From UMGS1663 sp963558185 (GTDB taxonomy: Bacteria; Bacillota; Clostridia; TANB77; CAG-508): 33,625 bases of DNA. Under the pieces are notes generated by a model. It saw nothing but the letters and a program-made list of their open reading frames with translations, searched no databases and was not told the DNA's origin. Where the stretch lies: contig CAUWFE010000015.1 of NCBI GenBank assembly GCA_963558185.1, positions 1 through 33,625 of the forward strand, in the 5' to 3' direction. Within the stretch, counting starts at the first letter, position 1. Each line of letters begins with the position of its first letter. A program made the translations under genes and the position numbers. Below, piece by piece: positions 7,208-15,313 of the stretch.

Positions 7208-9520
7208 TTATTGTTTCTTTTTCTTTAAATCAAATACTATAGCATCATCATTATCAAATATATTTAAATCAGATGTATCTAAATTAATTGGATCATTGTC
7301 GCTAATTTTAATCTTTGATTTTTTAGCTTTTTTCTCGTCAGAATTGTAATCTGTAGATATTCCATTAGAGAATTTATCAAAATTGTAGAATTTATCATGT
7401 TTTTGTTCTTTATATTTTGCTTGTAAGAAATCTAAAGAACCTTCACCTACTACAATTGAACCTGTATTATTTTTATACTTATAAGCACAAGCTTTAAAAC
7501 CTAAAGAACGAAGCTTATCTGGTTTGAATTTTGACTTAAATGTCCAATCAATACCACCCATTTTATCTTCATATTCGCCTTTCTTTAAGTCATAATTTCT
7601 ACTAAATTTCCAATAACGAATATTTCCGAATTCTTTTTCCCACCATTCATTATCTTCAATAGAATTATTTCCAAAAGTCATTTTATTAATGCAATTTGCT
7701 AAAATTGTTTGCTTATAACTTTCACTAACTTCACCTAATTGTGATAATGTTTGAGCTGAAATTGTAGCACCAACTCTATACTTTCTATATAAAGTGAATA
7801 TAGACTCAGTAGAAGAAGATAAAAATTCAGGAAATTCATCTATATATAAAAAGTGTGGAATACGATTATTCTCATTTCCAGGACGTCTTAAAACAGCATT
7901 TTGCATTAATAGTAAGAAAAATAAACCAAAAGATTTATGAATTGATTTTCCTAAATCTCCACGTCTTGTACAAACAAATGTAAGTTCACCATTTGCTAGA
8001 GCATCTTCAAAGTTAATATTATTAGTTCTATTACAAATAATATTTTTTACACCTGAATAGGTAAGTAAGTCATTAATAACTGAAGCAGCATATTGCATAC
8101 ATTTTTCTGTTTCTTGTCTCTTAGGAGCATCTGAGAAAAATGTATTTTTAAAATAAAATAATTGAGAAGAATACTCTTTTGCTAAATTTTCATCCATCTC
8201 TAAAACTTTACAGAATTTTTCAACTAATGAGAAATTACTTAAAACTCCTAAAATATCTTCTAAAGTAGGAAGATAATCTTTGTCACCATCATACAAAATA
8301 GGGAAGGTTACTTTAAGTAAAACACATAAATTTTCTATAGCTTGAGCTACAACATTTTCTGTATATACTTTTTGCATATCATCTAAAGTACCTTGATACA
8401 TACTGTTTAAAGCATGTATTATAACATTGGCTGTTTGTAAAGGATTATCATAAGCAAAAGGGTTAATACCAACTGAATCAGGATTGTTTGGATCCACAAT
8501 ATTATATGGCATATTATATGCTTTTGCTACAGCAATCATATGAGAAGTGCTTTCATAATCAGGTGAAATATGTGTAATACCTAAATTACGATAAATGTAA
8601 TTACCATTATGTTCTCCAATTATCATTTTTTTCATATAGTTTTTATACAAATCTTCTCTACCAGAAGAAGGAGTCAACATATTTAACGTAAAGTTTTCAT
8701 TTACATATTCATTACCATATGGGCAATTAAGTACAGCAAGGCCTGTTCTTAAAGCAGTAAATCCCATTTCTTTAGAAATTGACTTAAAAAAGTATTTTTT
8801 ATCAATATCACGAGCAATCATAGGTTCAAAAACAAGAGAAGTTTTACCACAGCCAGAAGGACCTACAACTAAAAATTGATTAAATCTACTTTGTTCTGGA
8901 ATTATAGCTTTAGCACCTGTTTCTTTATCAGAAGTAAGATACATTTCACAAGCATAAATACCAGTACCTTCTTTAGATTTTGTAAGTTTAATTCCACCAT
9001 AATCACCAATAGATTCTATTAATAATTGAGTATCATTAACATTCTTATATAGGAAGTTAAATAATAAAGGTGCTGTTGTCATTGGTATATAAAATGCAAT
9101 AGAAGCAAATGCGGGATAAATTAAATCAGGAAAATTCATAACTATTTGTTCATAATTAGGAACAGACATGAATAAAATCCATAAACCAGCATTCAAGAAT
9201 TGTATTACCATTGATATACCAATAATGTATAATGCAATTACATATAAATGAAAGAACGTTTCCTTATCCTTTCGTGATTTTGTAAATTTAGAACCATAAC
9301 AGAACAAAAATGCAAATATAGGACAAGCCATAGCAAATGTGTACATAAATGGTCCCCAATAAGAAACAGACATACCTGTAAATATCATCATTAAAATTTC
9401 AACAAACCTATCAACTACAAAGTAAATTGAAAAAAGTGTTAAAATATAAGTTAAAAAAGTATTTCTGTCTGTTTTTAAAAATTTTAGAAATTTATCTATG
9501 TATTTCAAAATTTTCACCAC
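7208..9520 (-). CDS. VirD4/TraG-like type IV coupling ATPase
   Basis: The 770-aa protein has four to five hydrophobic segments in residues 20-160 and then a large cytoplasmic ATPase. Walker A is GPSGCGKTS (220-228, Lys226), Walker B is FLYIDEF (557-563, Asp561/Glu562), and a motif-III-like ATISAQTLSQL follows at 585-595. This is the VirD4/TraG/TraD architecture: a hexameric inner-membrane motor that brings DNA or protein substrates to a type IV secretion channel. The C-terminal ~50 residues are Lys/Asp-rich. Start is GTG (9520) or the adjacent GTG (9517), with a weak AGAAAG site; a promoter lies at 9555-9583. It converges on the S1/winged-helix pair. No relaxase or other T4SS gene is in the window, so it is an orphan coupling protein. 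Confidence 0.82.
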   Translation of the reverse strand: MVKILKYIDKFLKFLKTDRNTFLTYILTLFSIYFVVDRFVEILMMIFTGMSVSYWGPFMYTFAMACPIFAFLFCYGSKFTKSRKDKETFFHLYVIALYIIGISMVIQFLNAGLWILFMSVPNYEQIVMNFPDLIYPAFASIAFYIPMTTAPLLFNFLYKNVNDTQLLIESIGDYGGIKLTKSKEGTGIYACEMYLTSDKETGAKAIIPEQSRFNQFLVVGPSGCGKTSLVFEPMIARDIDKKYFFKSISKEMGFTALRTGLAVLNCPYGNEYVNENFTLNMLTPSSGREDLYKNYMKKMIIGEHNGNYIYRNLGITHISPDYESTSHMIAVAKAYNMPYNIVDPNNPDSVGINPFAYDNPLQTANVIIHALNSMYQGTLDDMQKVYTENVVAQAIENLCVLLKVTFPILYDGDKDYLPTLEDILGVLSNFSLVEKFCKVLEMDENLAKEYSSQLFYFKNTFFSDAPKRQETEKCMQYAASVINDLLTYSGVKNIICNRTNNINFEDALANGELTFVCTRRGDLGKSIHKSFGLFFLLLMQNAVLRRPGNENNRIPHFLYIDEFPEFLSSSTESIFTLYRKYRVGATISAQTLSQLGEVSESYKQTILANCINKMTFGNNSIEDNEWWEKEFGNIRYWKFSRNYDLKKGEYEDKMGGIDWTFKSKFKPDKLRSLGFKACAYKYKNNTGSIVVGEGSLDFLQAKYKEQKHDKFYNFDKFSNGISTDYNSDEKKAKKSKIKISDNDPINLDTSDLNIFDNDDAIVFDLKKKKQ

Positions 9521-9554
9521 TTTCTATTAATATATTCCAATTTTACACATATAT

Positions 9555-9583
9555 ATTATCCTATAAAAACAAGAAAATTACAA
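9555..9583 (-). promoter_or_regulatory. Sigma-A promoter for the VirD4-like gene
   Basis: On the minus strand a TTGTAA -35 (plus 9578-9583), a 17-base spacer and a GATAAT -10 (plus 9555-9560) lie about 35 bases before the start. Confidence 0.55.
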
Positions 9584-9625
9584 GAGATTTACCAAAAATT
9601 TTTGTATTTTCAGAAAAGAGGAAAC

Positions 9626-11245
9626 ATGCATAAAAAAAATAGAAAACAAGGTTTAATGAATGGAATTATTGCACTTATGTTTTCACAAGTAATTATAAAA
9701 ATTTTAGGTTTAGCCTATAAATGGTATTTAACAAATAAAGAAGGATTTGGAGATAGAGGAAATGCAATTTATAGTGCTGGCTTTTCTATATATGCATTAT
9801 TATTAACTTTATCTTCAACAGGTGTACCTAATGCCATTGCAAAATTAACTTCAGAGCATATAGCAAAAGGAGATTATAGGGGAGCACATAGAATATTTAA
9901 AATAGCACTTATAACATTTTCAAGCTTGGGTTTATTAGGAACATTTATACTATTTTTTGGAGCAAAAACAATTGCAAATAATTTTTTATATTTACCAGAG
10001 GCAGAATTATGCTTAGTTTCACTTTCTCCAGCTATATTATTTGTATCAATAATATCTGTTTTTAGAGGATATTTTAATGGAAGAGGAGATATAAAAGCAA
10101 TTGCTAATTCACAAACTATGGAACAATTGTGTAAAACTCTATTAACATTTATAGTAGTGGAAATTATAGCAATGATATCACATTGTAATACAAAATTAAT
10201 GGCAGCAGGAGCTAATTTAGCAACAACATTAGCAACAATCACAGGATTTATGTATATGTATTATTATTACATGAGTTATAGGAAAGATTTTTCTAAAGAA
10301 ATTGTATCATCAAAAAATTATCCAATAAAAAGTATAATAGGAACTGTAAAAAAAATACTAAGTGTATCAATGCCAATGTCTTTAGGAGCAATTGTGGGAT
10401 CAGTTAGCCGTAATATTGATTCTGCAACAGTTGTAAGAGGTTTGCAAAATTTTTTAACAAAAGAACAAGCAACCATACAATATGGAATTTTATGTGGAAA
10501 AGTAGATACAATAGTTAGTTTGCCAATGTCTTTTAATATTGCTTTAACAACAGCCTTAATTCCGACAATAAGTTCTGCTAGAACAAGAAATAGAACAGAT
10601 GAATTAGAAAAAAGAATTTCATTTTCATTATTAGTTACTATGTTAATAGGATTACCATGTATGATAGGAATAATAATATTTGCAAATCCAATATTACAAA
10701 TACTATTTCCCAATGCATCTCAAGGTACAATGATATTACAAATAAGTGCTTTATCAATAATTTTTACAGTATTAGAGCAAACAACAAATGGAGCATTACA
10801 AGGTTTAGGCAAGATAATTTCACCTGCGATATTTTTGCTTATAGGTGTAATTGTAAAATTAATTTGTAATTTAATTTTAATACCAATTCCAGAAATAGGA
10901 ATATTAGGAGCTTCCATTTCTACAGGAGTTTGCCATGCTATAGCGTTTTTATTAAGCTATAAATTACTAAAAAAACAAGTAAAATTGCAACTAGGATTAA
11001 AAAAATGGATATTAAAACCAATTATTGCAACATTTTTTATGGGAATATGTTCATATTTTATATATATTCTTACATTTACATATATAAAAATTAAAATAAT
11101 TGCAATAGTATTAGCTCTAATTTCGGCTGTAATAGTGTATATATTAAGTATTTTTACATTAAAAATATTTACAAAAGAGGAAATGTGCATGATACCATTT
11201 GGTACAAAAATATATATTTTTTTGCAAAAAATGCACATATATTAA
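9626..11245 (+). CDS. SpoVB/MurJ-family lipid flippase (MOP superfamily)
   Basis: The 539-aa protein has about fourteen hydrophobic segments and opens with KKNRKQGLMNGIIALMFSQVIIKILGLAYKWYL, the typical start of SpoVB/YtgP/MurJ-like flippases that move lipid-linked cell-wall precursors across the membrane. The FRGYFNGRGD motif near residue 145 and the later VLEQTTNGALQGLGK block support the polysaccharide-transporter family. I chose the ATG at 9626, preceded by AAAAGAGG; an in-frame TTG at 9602 has no good site. Length (about 540 aa) is normal. It is divergent from the VirD4-like gene. Whether it serves lipid II or a sporulation step cannot be decided here. Confidence 0.88.
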   Translation: MHKKNRKQGLMNGIIALMFSQVIIKILGLAYKWYLTNKEGFGDRGNAIYSAGFSIYALLLTLSSTGVPNAIAKLTSEHIAKGDYRGAHRIFKIALITFSSLGLLGTFILFFGAKTIANNFLYLPEAELCLVSLSPAILFVSIISVFRGYFNGRGDIKAIANSQTMEQLCKTLLTFIVVEIIAMISHCNTKLMAAGANLATTLATITGFMYMYYYYMSYRKDFSKEIVSSKNYPIKSIIGTVKKILSVSMPMSLGAIVGSVSRNIDSATVVRGLQNFLTKEQATIQYGILCGKVDTIVSLPMSFNIALTTALIPTISSARTRNRTDELEKRISFSLLVTMLIGLPCMIGIIIFANPILQILFPNASQGTMILQISALSIIFTVLEQTTNGALQGLGKIISPAIFLLIGVIVKLICNLILIPIPEIGILGASISTGVCHAIAFLLSYKLLKKQVKLQLGLKKWILKPIIATFFMGICSYFIYILTFTYIKIKIIAIVLALISAVIVYILSIFTLKIFTKEEMCMIPFGTKIYIFLQKMHIY

Positions 11246-11396
11246 ATACAAAAAATGGAAAAGAACTTACAGGCTGTAAGCAAAAAACAAAAAAAGTTTA
11301 AAAAATTAGAAGGAATTTAAAAAAGTATGGCGAATATTGTAAATAGTAGATAGCGTTTTAAGTCTACATATATGATCTTATAGGAGGTAATTTTAA

Positions 11397-11675
11397 ATGA
11401 ACAAATCTGAATTAATCGCAGCTATCGCAGCTAAAACAGGAGAAACAAAAAAAGATGCTGAAGCAACATTAAACGCTTTTGTTGAAGTTGTAACAGAAAC
11501 TTTAGTAAAAGGTGACAAAGTTCAACTAGTTGGATTTGGTTCTTTTGAAGTAAGAAAAAGAGCAGCTAGAAAAGGAAGAAACCCACAAACTAAAGAAGAA
11601 ATAAAAATACCAGCTTCAAAAGCTCCAGTATTCAAAGCAGGAAAAGCTTTAAAAGATTTAGTAAATAACAAATAA
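11397..11675 (+). CDS. hup: HU-type DNA-binding protein
   Basis: HU is a dimeric nucleoid protein that bends DNA. The 92-aa product begins MNKSELIAAIAAKTGETKKDAEATL and contains the signature GFGSFEVRKRAARKGRNPQT (residues 47-66) with the beta-arm Pro-containing tip, then KIPASKAPVFKAGKALKDLV. Length is the family norm. AGGAGG precedes the ATG. Codon use is more pyrimidine-rich than in its neighbours (GCT, ATC), as expected for a highly expressed gene. It stands alone with its own terminator. Confidence 0.97.
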   Translation: MNKSELIAAIAAKTGETKKDAEATLNAFVEVVTETLVKGDKVQLVGFGSFEVRKRAARKGRNPQTKEEIKIPASKAPVFKAGKALKDLVNNK

Positions 11676-11703
11676 GTTTTAATAAAAATATGAATTCATA
11701 TGC

Positions 11704-11734
11704 AAAAAGGCATCTATATAGATGTCTTTTTTTT
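11704..11734 (+). terminator. Terminator after hup
   Basis: AAAAAGGCATCTA and TAGATGTCTTTTT pair around a short centre and are followed by a run of eight T, a strong rho-independent terminator. Confidence 0.88.
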
Positions 11735-11792
11735 AGTAATGTGTGCATAAATATAAAAGGATATAATATATTAAAATAAGGTGATGCAAACA

Positions 11793-12806
11793 GTGATTTT
11801 AAAGGTAATAAAAATAAACAATAAATGGATAATAGCTACTATAGCTTTATCTATATGTTTTATAGTCTTATTATTTATGTACATAAGTGATTCAAAGGCA
11901 CAAGAAGAAAAAGAAAATTATATTCATTGGGTAGAATATTCTGTACCATATAAAATAATGGATAAAACAGCTAAAATAGATATAGAATCGCAAAAAGAAG
12001 AAGTACAAATAGACTGGATAGAATTAATAGCATATTTAGCAACAAAATATGGAGGAAATTTTAAGAATTATAAGGAGCAAGATTTAAATGATGTATTGAA
12101 AGAACTAAAAGAAGGAGAAATAATGGAAAACTTAGTAAGCAATGACAAACTATACGAATATTATTTAGAAAGTTATAGTGCTATTTTAGGAGAATTTATT
12201 GGAAAATATAAAATAGAAAAAGTAGGTAAAAATGGAAAGAAAACATATGAAGAAGAATATGGTGTAAAAGCATTTTCTCCAATTGCTAAAAATTATAGCT
12301 TTAGCCATTATAATGATTTCGGAGCAGCACGCTCATATGGATATAAAAGAATGCACTTAGGAAATGACTTAATGGGAGCAATAGGAACTCCAATAATAGC
12401 TGTTGAATCTGGAACTATAGAAGCAATGGGATGGAATCAATATGGAGGATGGCGAATTGGAATTCGTAGTTTTGATAAAAAAAGATATTATTATTATGCT
12501 CATTTAAGAAAAGACCATCCTTTTGTAAAAAGTTTAAAAGAAGGAGATATTGTTACAGCAGGAGATGTAATTGGATATTTAGGAATGACTGGATATAGTA
12601 CAAAAGAAAATGTAAATAACATAAATATTCCACATTTACATTTTGGTATACAATTAATTTTTAATGAAAGTCAAAAAGAAGGAACAAATCAAATATGGAT
12701 AGACGTATATGAAATTATTAATTTTTTAAAAAGAAATCAATCAGAAGTATATAGACCAAACAATGGAACAAAAGAATTTGAAAGAAAATATAAAATGGAA
12801 GAATAA
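11793..12806 (+). CDS. Membrane-anchored M23 (LytM-type) metallopeptidase
   Basis: M23 enzymes are zinc endopeptidases that cut peptide crosslinks of peptidoglycan. I chose GTG at 11793 (337 aa) because AAGGTGAT lies 7 bases upstream; ATG 11784 and GTG 11781 lie inside that site. One N-terminal membrane segment (about residues 12-33) anchors an extracellular protein. The C-terminal LytM domain has HxxxD in MHLGNDLMG (His188, Asp192), a YAHL histidine, and HxH in IPHLHFG (His281, His283), the full zinc set, so it is probably active. The 150-residue middle region is not recognised. It may act in cell division or sporulation; the neighbours do not decide this. Confidence 0.85.
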   Translation: MILKVIKINNKWIIATIALSICFIVLLFMYISDSKAQEEKENYIHWVEYSVPYKIMDKTAKIDIESQKEEVQIDWIELIAYLATKYGGNFKNYKEQDLNDVLKELKEGEIMENLVSNDKLYEYYLESYSAILGEFIGKYKIEKVGKNGKKTYEEEYGVKAFSPIAKNYSFSHYNDFGAARSYGYKRMHLGNDLMGAIGTPIIAVESGTIEAMGWNQYGGWRIGIRSFDKKRYYYYAHLRKDHPFVKSLKEGDIVTAGDVIGYLGMTGYSTKENVNNINIPHLHFGIQLIFNESQKEGTNQIWIDVYEIINFLKRNQSEVYRPNNGTKEFERKYKMEE

Positions 12807-12808
12807 TA

Positions 12809-12863
12809 AAAATAAAAAAGGCATGATTAATATGTTTTAACGCTTTAGATAACTTTTCATGCC
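12809..12863 (-). terminator. Terminator between the M23 gene and mntP
   Basis: GGCATGA (12820-12826) pairs with TCATGCC (12857-12863) over a roughly 30-base loop. Read on the minus strand the stem is followed by TTTTTT and further T-rich sequence, so it mainly terminates mntP; on the plus strand it may also serve the M23 gene. Confidence 0.5.
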
Positions 12864-12940
12864 TACTCTTTGCTTGCTTTTATCAAAGTTTATTAAATTT
12901 ATGTATAAAAAAATTTTTATATAGAATCAAAGCTTTTTTA

Positions 12941-13492
12941 TTATAAATGTTCAAGTAAAATTTTTAATCCAATTAAAATTAAAATAATTCCACCCAATAT
13001 TTGAGAACTTTTTTCAAATTTATTTCCAAAGATAGAGCCAATTTTTACTCCTATGAAACATAGAACAAATGTAATAATACAAATAACAGCAGAACTAAAG
13101 AAGATATTAACTTTAAGGCAAGCAAATGAAATTCCAACAGCTAAAGCATCTATACTAGTTGCTATTGCTAAAAATAATAAATTTTTATTACTAATGTCAT
13201 TATTTTTTGTACCTAGTTCAGAAGTAGAAGATTCTTTTATCATATTTATACCAATAATTAATAATATAGCAAATACAATATAGTGACTAATAGAGGAAAT
13301 AAAATTTGAAAAGTAATATCCGATAAAATATCCAATTATAGGCATTATCCCTTGAAAAACACCAAAATAGCAACTAATAATTAATTTATTATGTAGGGAA
13401 GGACAATGTAAACTTAACCCTTTACATATAGAAACAGCAAAAGCATCCATTCCTAAGCCTATGCTAATCATAACAAGTTCAAAAATACTCAT
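12941..13492 (-). CDS. mntP: MntP-type manganese efflux pump
   Basis: MntP exports Mn2+ from the cell. The 183-aa product has six hydrophobic segments arranged as two similar halves, each with the conserved acidic motif: GLGMDAFAVSICKGL (residues 12-26) and ATSIDALAVGISFACL (111-126); the Asp residues are the expected metal ligands. Length is typical. AAGGTGAT lies just before the ATG. Many mntP genes are controlled by a yybP-ykoY riboswitch; I looked upstream on the minus strand and found none. A terminator-type hairpin (13549-13570) insulates it from the small gene upstream. Confidence 0.9.
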   Translation of the reverse strand: MSIFELVMISIGLGMDAFAVSICKGLSLHCPSLHNKLIISCYFGVFQGIMPIIGYFIGYYFSNFISSISHYIVFAILLIIGINMIKESSTSELGTKNNDISNKNLLFLAIATSIDALAVGISFACLKVNIFFSSAVICIITFVLCFIGVKIGSIFGNKFEKSSQILGGIILILIGLKILLEHL

Positions 13493-13539
13493 ATAATCAC
13501 CTTAAATATACAATATTCAAAATATAAAGAAATATGAAA

Positions 13540-13570
13540 AAAATAAAAGGCATATGATAATTCATATGCC
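13540..13570 (-). terminator. Terminator between the 54-aa gene and mntP
   Basis: GGCATATGA and TCATATGCC form a perfect 9-bp stem with a 4-nt loop. On the minus strand the stem is followed by TTTTATTTTTTTC, a good tail. It ends the transcript of the small upstream gene. Confidence 0.75.
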
Positions 13571-13698
13571 AAAGGAGTTTTAAAATATATTTAAAATGAA
13601 TACTATTGTAAAAGGGAAAGTATGCGAGAATAATAGTACAATTTATACAAATTCAAGTAAAAATAGCGTAAAATAAGGACTAACTAAAAGTGTTAATC

Positions 13699-13863
13699 CT
13701 AGTAAAGTTTTAAAGTATCTTCGATAACATAAGATACAGGAAGTACATCATCATTGTTAGTTTCAACATTAAAAATAGCATTATGATTAGGTTCCTGATA
13801 TACAGAAACTGTTATTGTTCCTATTTTTTTATAAGAATTAAAATTTACTATGTGATTCTTCAA
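13699..13863 (-). CDS. 54-aa protein of unknown function
   Basis: This small gene starts with TTG at 13863 on the minus strand, 7 bases after a strong AAGGGGTG site (plus 13871-13878), and ends at TAG (13699). The product is hydrophilic and beta-rich in appearance (GTITVSVYQEP, FNVETNNDDVLP, SYVIEDTLKLY), with no membrane segment, Cys or recognisable motif. A terminator hairpin follows about 130 bases downstream. It lies between mntP and rpsF, transcribed away from rpsF. The good ribosome binding site, in-frame coding character and terminator support a real gene; no function can be given. Confidence 0.55.
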   Translation of the reverse strand: MKNHIVNFNSYKKIGTITVSVYQEPNHNAIFNVETNNDDVLPVSYVIEDTLKLY

Positions 13864-14020
13864 AACTATACACCCCTTTTCTTCAGTATCTAATTAACAA
13901 CTATATCACATATAAAATGAAAAGTTTGTCGAAATTTGACAACAAATTAAATCTTTTTTTAAAAAACAAAAAAATCTACAAAATTACAAAAAAGAAATTC
14001 CACAAATTTACAATTTTCTA

Positions 14021-14049
14021 TTGAAAAGCAAATAAAAATATGTTAAAAT
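14021..14049 (+). promoter_or_regulatory. Sigma-A promoter for rpsF-ssb-rpsR
   Basis: TTGAAA (14021-14026), a 17-base spacer and TAAAAT (14044-14049) preceded by TGT (extended -10). It gives a leader of about 75 nt. Confidence 0.75.
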
Positions 14050-14056
14050 ATAAACT

Positions 14057-14076
14057 GTTGTAAAAAGTGAGTTTTT
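14057..14076 (+). other. Hairpin in the rpsF leader
   Basis: GTAAAAA and a following GTTTTTTAC arm can pair in the rpsF mRNA leader just after the predicted transcription start. S6-S18 autoregulatory leaders are known upstream of rpsF in other bacteria, but the CCG-containing binding motif is not visible here, so regulation by S6-S18 is not claimed. Confidence 0.3.
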
Positions 14077-14133
14077 TACATCCTTACTTACAAGTAATTT
14101 GTAGGTTATAATCCATAAGGAGGTGAAAGAATA

Positions 14134-14418
14134 ATGAATAAATATGAAAGTGTTGTCATTATTAATCCAAATGTTGATGAAGAAGCCGTTAAATCTTTGG
14201 TTGCTAAATTTACAGAAATTATTAATAATGATGGAAAACTAGAAAAAGTAGATGAATTAGGAAAAAGAAAATTAGCATATGAAATTGCCAAAAATAAAGA
14301 AGGATACTATATAGTATTATACTTTGAAGCAAATCCTAATTTAATAGCTGAACTAGAAAGAAATTACAGAATTATCGATACAGTTATCAAATTTATGACA
14401 ATAAAAGTTGAAGATTAG
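14134..14418 (+). CDS. rpsF: 30S ribosomal protein S6
   Basis: S6 binds S18 and the central domain of 16S rRNA. The 94-aa product shows the S6 pattern MNKYESVVIINPNVDEEAV at the start, the GKRKLAYEI motif at about residues 45-55, the YYIVLYFEANP strand and the C-terminal RIIDTVIKFMTIKVED. Length is normal. AAGGAGGTGA precedes the ATG. It begins the classic rpsF-ssb-rpsR operon, which is intact here. Confidence 0.97.
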   Translation: MNKYESVVIINPNVDEEAVKSLVAKFTEIINNDGKLEKVDELGKRKLAYEIAKNKEGYYIVLYFEANPNLIAELERNYRIIDTVIKFMTIKVED

Positions 14419-14479
14419 TATCAAACAAAAAGAGGAAAAATATGATAGGGGCCTTTTTTAGAAAGGTTGTGGTGTAGAA

Positions 14480-14914
14480 ATGAATAAAGTAATATTAATG
14501 GGAAGATTAACAAGAGACCCAGAAGTAAGATATACACAAACAAATAATACATTAGTTGCGTCATTTGCCTTAGCTGTAAATAGAAGATTTGTAAGACAAG
14601 GTGAAGAACGACAAGCTGATTTTATAAATATTGTTGCATGGAGTAAATTAGGAGAATTTTGTAGCAAATATTTTAAAAAAGGTCAACAAGTAGGAATTGT
14701 TGGTAGATTACAAACTAGAACTTGGGATGATGACCAAGGACAAAAACACTATATTACAGAGGTTATAGCTGAAGAAGCATATTTTGCAGATAGTAAAAGA
14801 GAAGGAGAAACTGGAGGAACTGGAACATTTGATCCTACATTTGGAACAATGCCAAGTGGAATTCCAGGTGGTTCTGACTTTGAAGTATCTTCAGGAGATG
14901 ACCTACCATTTTAA
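14480..14914 (+). CDS. ssb: Single-stranded DNA-binding protein
   Basis: SSB coats single-stranded DNA during replication and repair and recruits partners through its C-terminal tip. The 144-aa product opens MNKVILMGRLTRDPEVRYTQTN, has an OB fold to about residue 105 (FINIVAWSKLGEFCSKYFKKGQQVGIVGRLQTRTW), a Gly-rich linker and the acidic tip SSGDDLPF, which is the partner-docking sequence. It lies between rpsF and rpsR, the standard location of the housekeeping Firmicute ssb. Its ribosome binding site (GTGGTG, 6 bases upstream) is atypical. Confidence 0.96.
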   Translation: MNKVILMGRLTRDPEVRYTQTNNTLVASFALAVNRRFVRQGEERQADFINIVAWSKLGEFCSKYFKKGQQVGIVGRLQTRTWDDDQGQKHYITEVIAEEAYFADSKREGETGGTGTFDPTFGTMPSGIPGGSDFEVSSGDDLPF

Positions 14915-14933
14915 ATGTTAGGGGGGAAAGATA

Positions 14934-15218
14934 ATGGCAGATAAAAGAAATAATAAAAGAAATAACAGAAATAATAACATGGATGATGATTTCAATCCAA
15001 GATTCAAAAAAATAAGAAAAAAAGTATGTCCTTTATGTGCAGATAAAAACTTTGAATTAGATTACAAAAACGCAGATCAATTAAAGAAATTTATCAATGA
15101 TAAAGGAAAAATATTACCAAGAAGAGCTACTGGAGCATGTGCAAAACATCAAAGAGATATTACTATAGCAGTAAAAAGAGCAAGACAAATAGCAGTGCTT
15201 CCATATACTCAAGAATAA
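14934..15218 (+). CDS. rpsR: 30S ribosomal protein S18, zinc-type
   Basis: S18 pairs with S6 in the platform of the small subunit. The 94-aa product has an Asn/Arg-rich N-terminus, then VCPLCADKNFELDYKNADQLKKF and the signature ILPRRATGACAKHQRDITIAVKRAR. Cys32, Cys35, Cys69 and His72 form a likely zinc site, making this a C+ form of S18. GGGGGGAAAG lies before the ATG, 19 bases after ssb. It ends the rpsF operon. Confidence 0.97.
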   Translation: MADKRNNKRNNRNNNMDDDFNPRFKKIRKKVCPLCADKNFELDYKNADQLKKFINDKGKILPRRATGACAKHQRDITIAVKRARQIAVLPYTQE

Positions 15219-15240
15219 TTAAATAGAGGATTACAAAATA

Positions 15241-15281
15241 GGGGCTAAACAATATGTTATACATATTGTTTGGTCCTTTTT
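15241..15281 (+). terminator. Terminator of the rpsF operon
   Basis: AAACAATATG and CATATTGTTT pair around TTATA, extended by a partly paired GGGGC/GGTCC base, and followed by five T. It overlaps the upstream region of the secreted protein gene, which has no obvious promoter of its own and may rely on read-through. Confidence 0.8.
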
Positions 15282-15313
15282 GCGTCTTAAAAGAAAGGAG
15301 AATTAGTTATTAT

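Noticed and set aside
9874..10713. Two minus-strand frames of over 120 codons inside the flippase gene
   Set aside because: Shadows of the plus-strand gene; no start signals.
13493..13698. Possible yybP-ykoY manganese riboswitch upstream of mntP
   Set aside because: I found no conserved core of that riboswitch; the visible hairpin has a T tail and reads as a terminator.
15254..15313. An earlier ATG that would extend the LPRTGF protein by 20 residues
   Set aside because: It lies inside the terminator hairpin, has no ribosome binding site, and would spoil the signal peptide.
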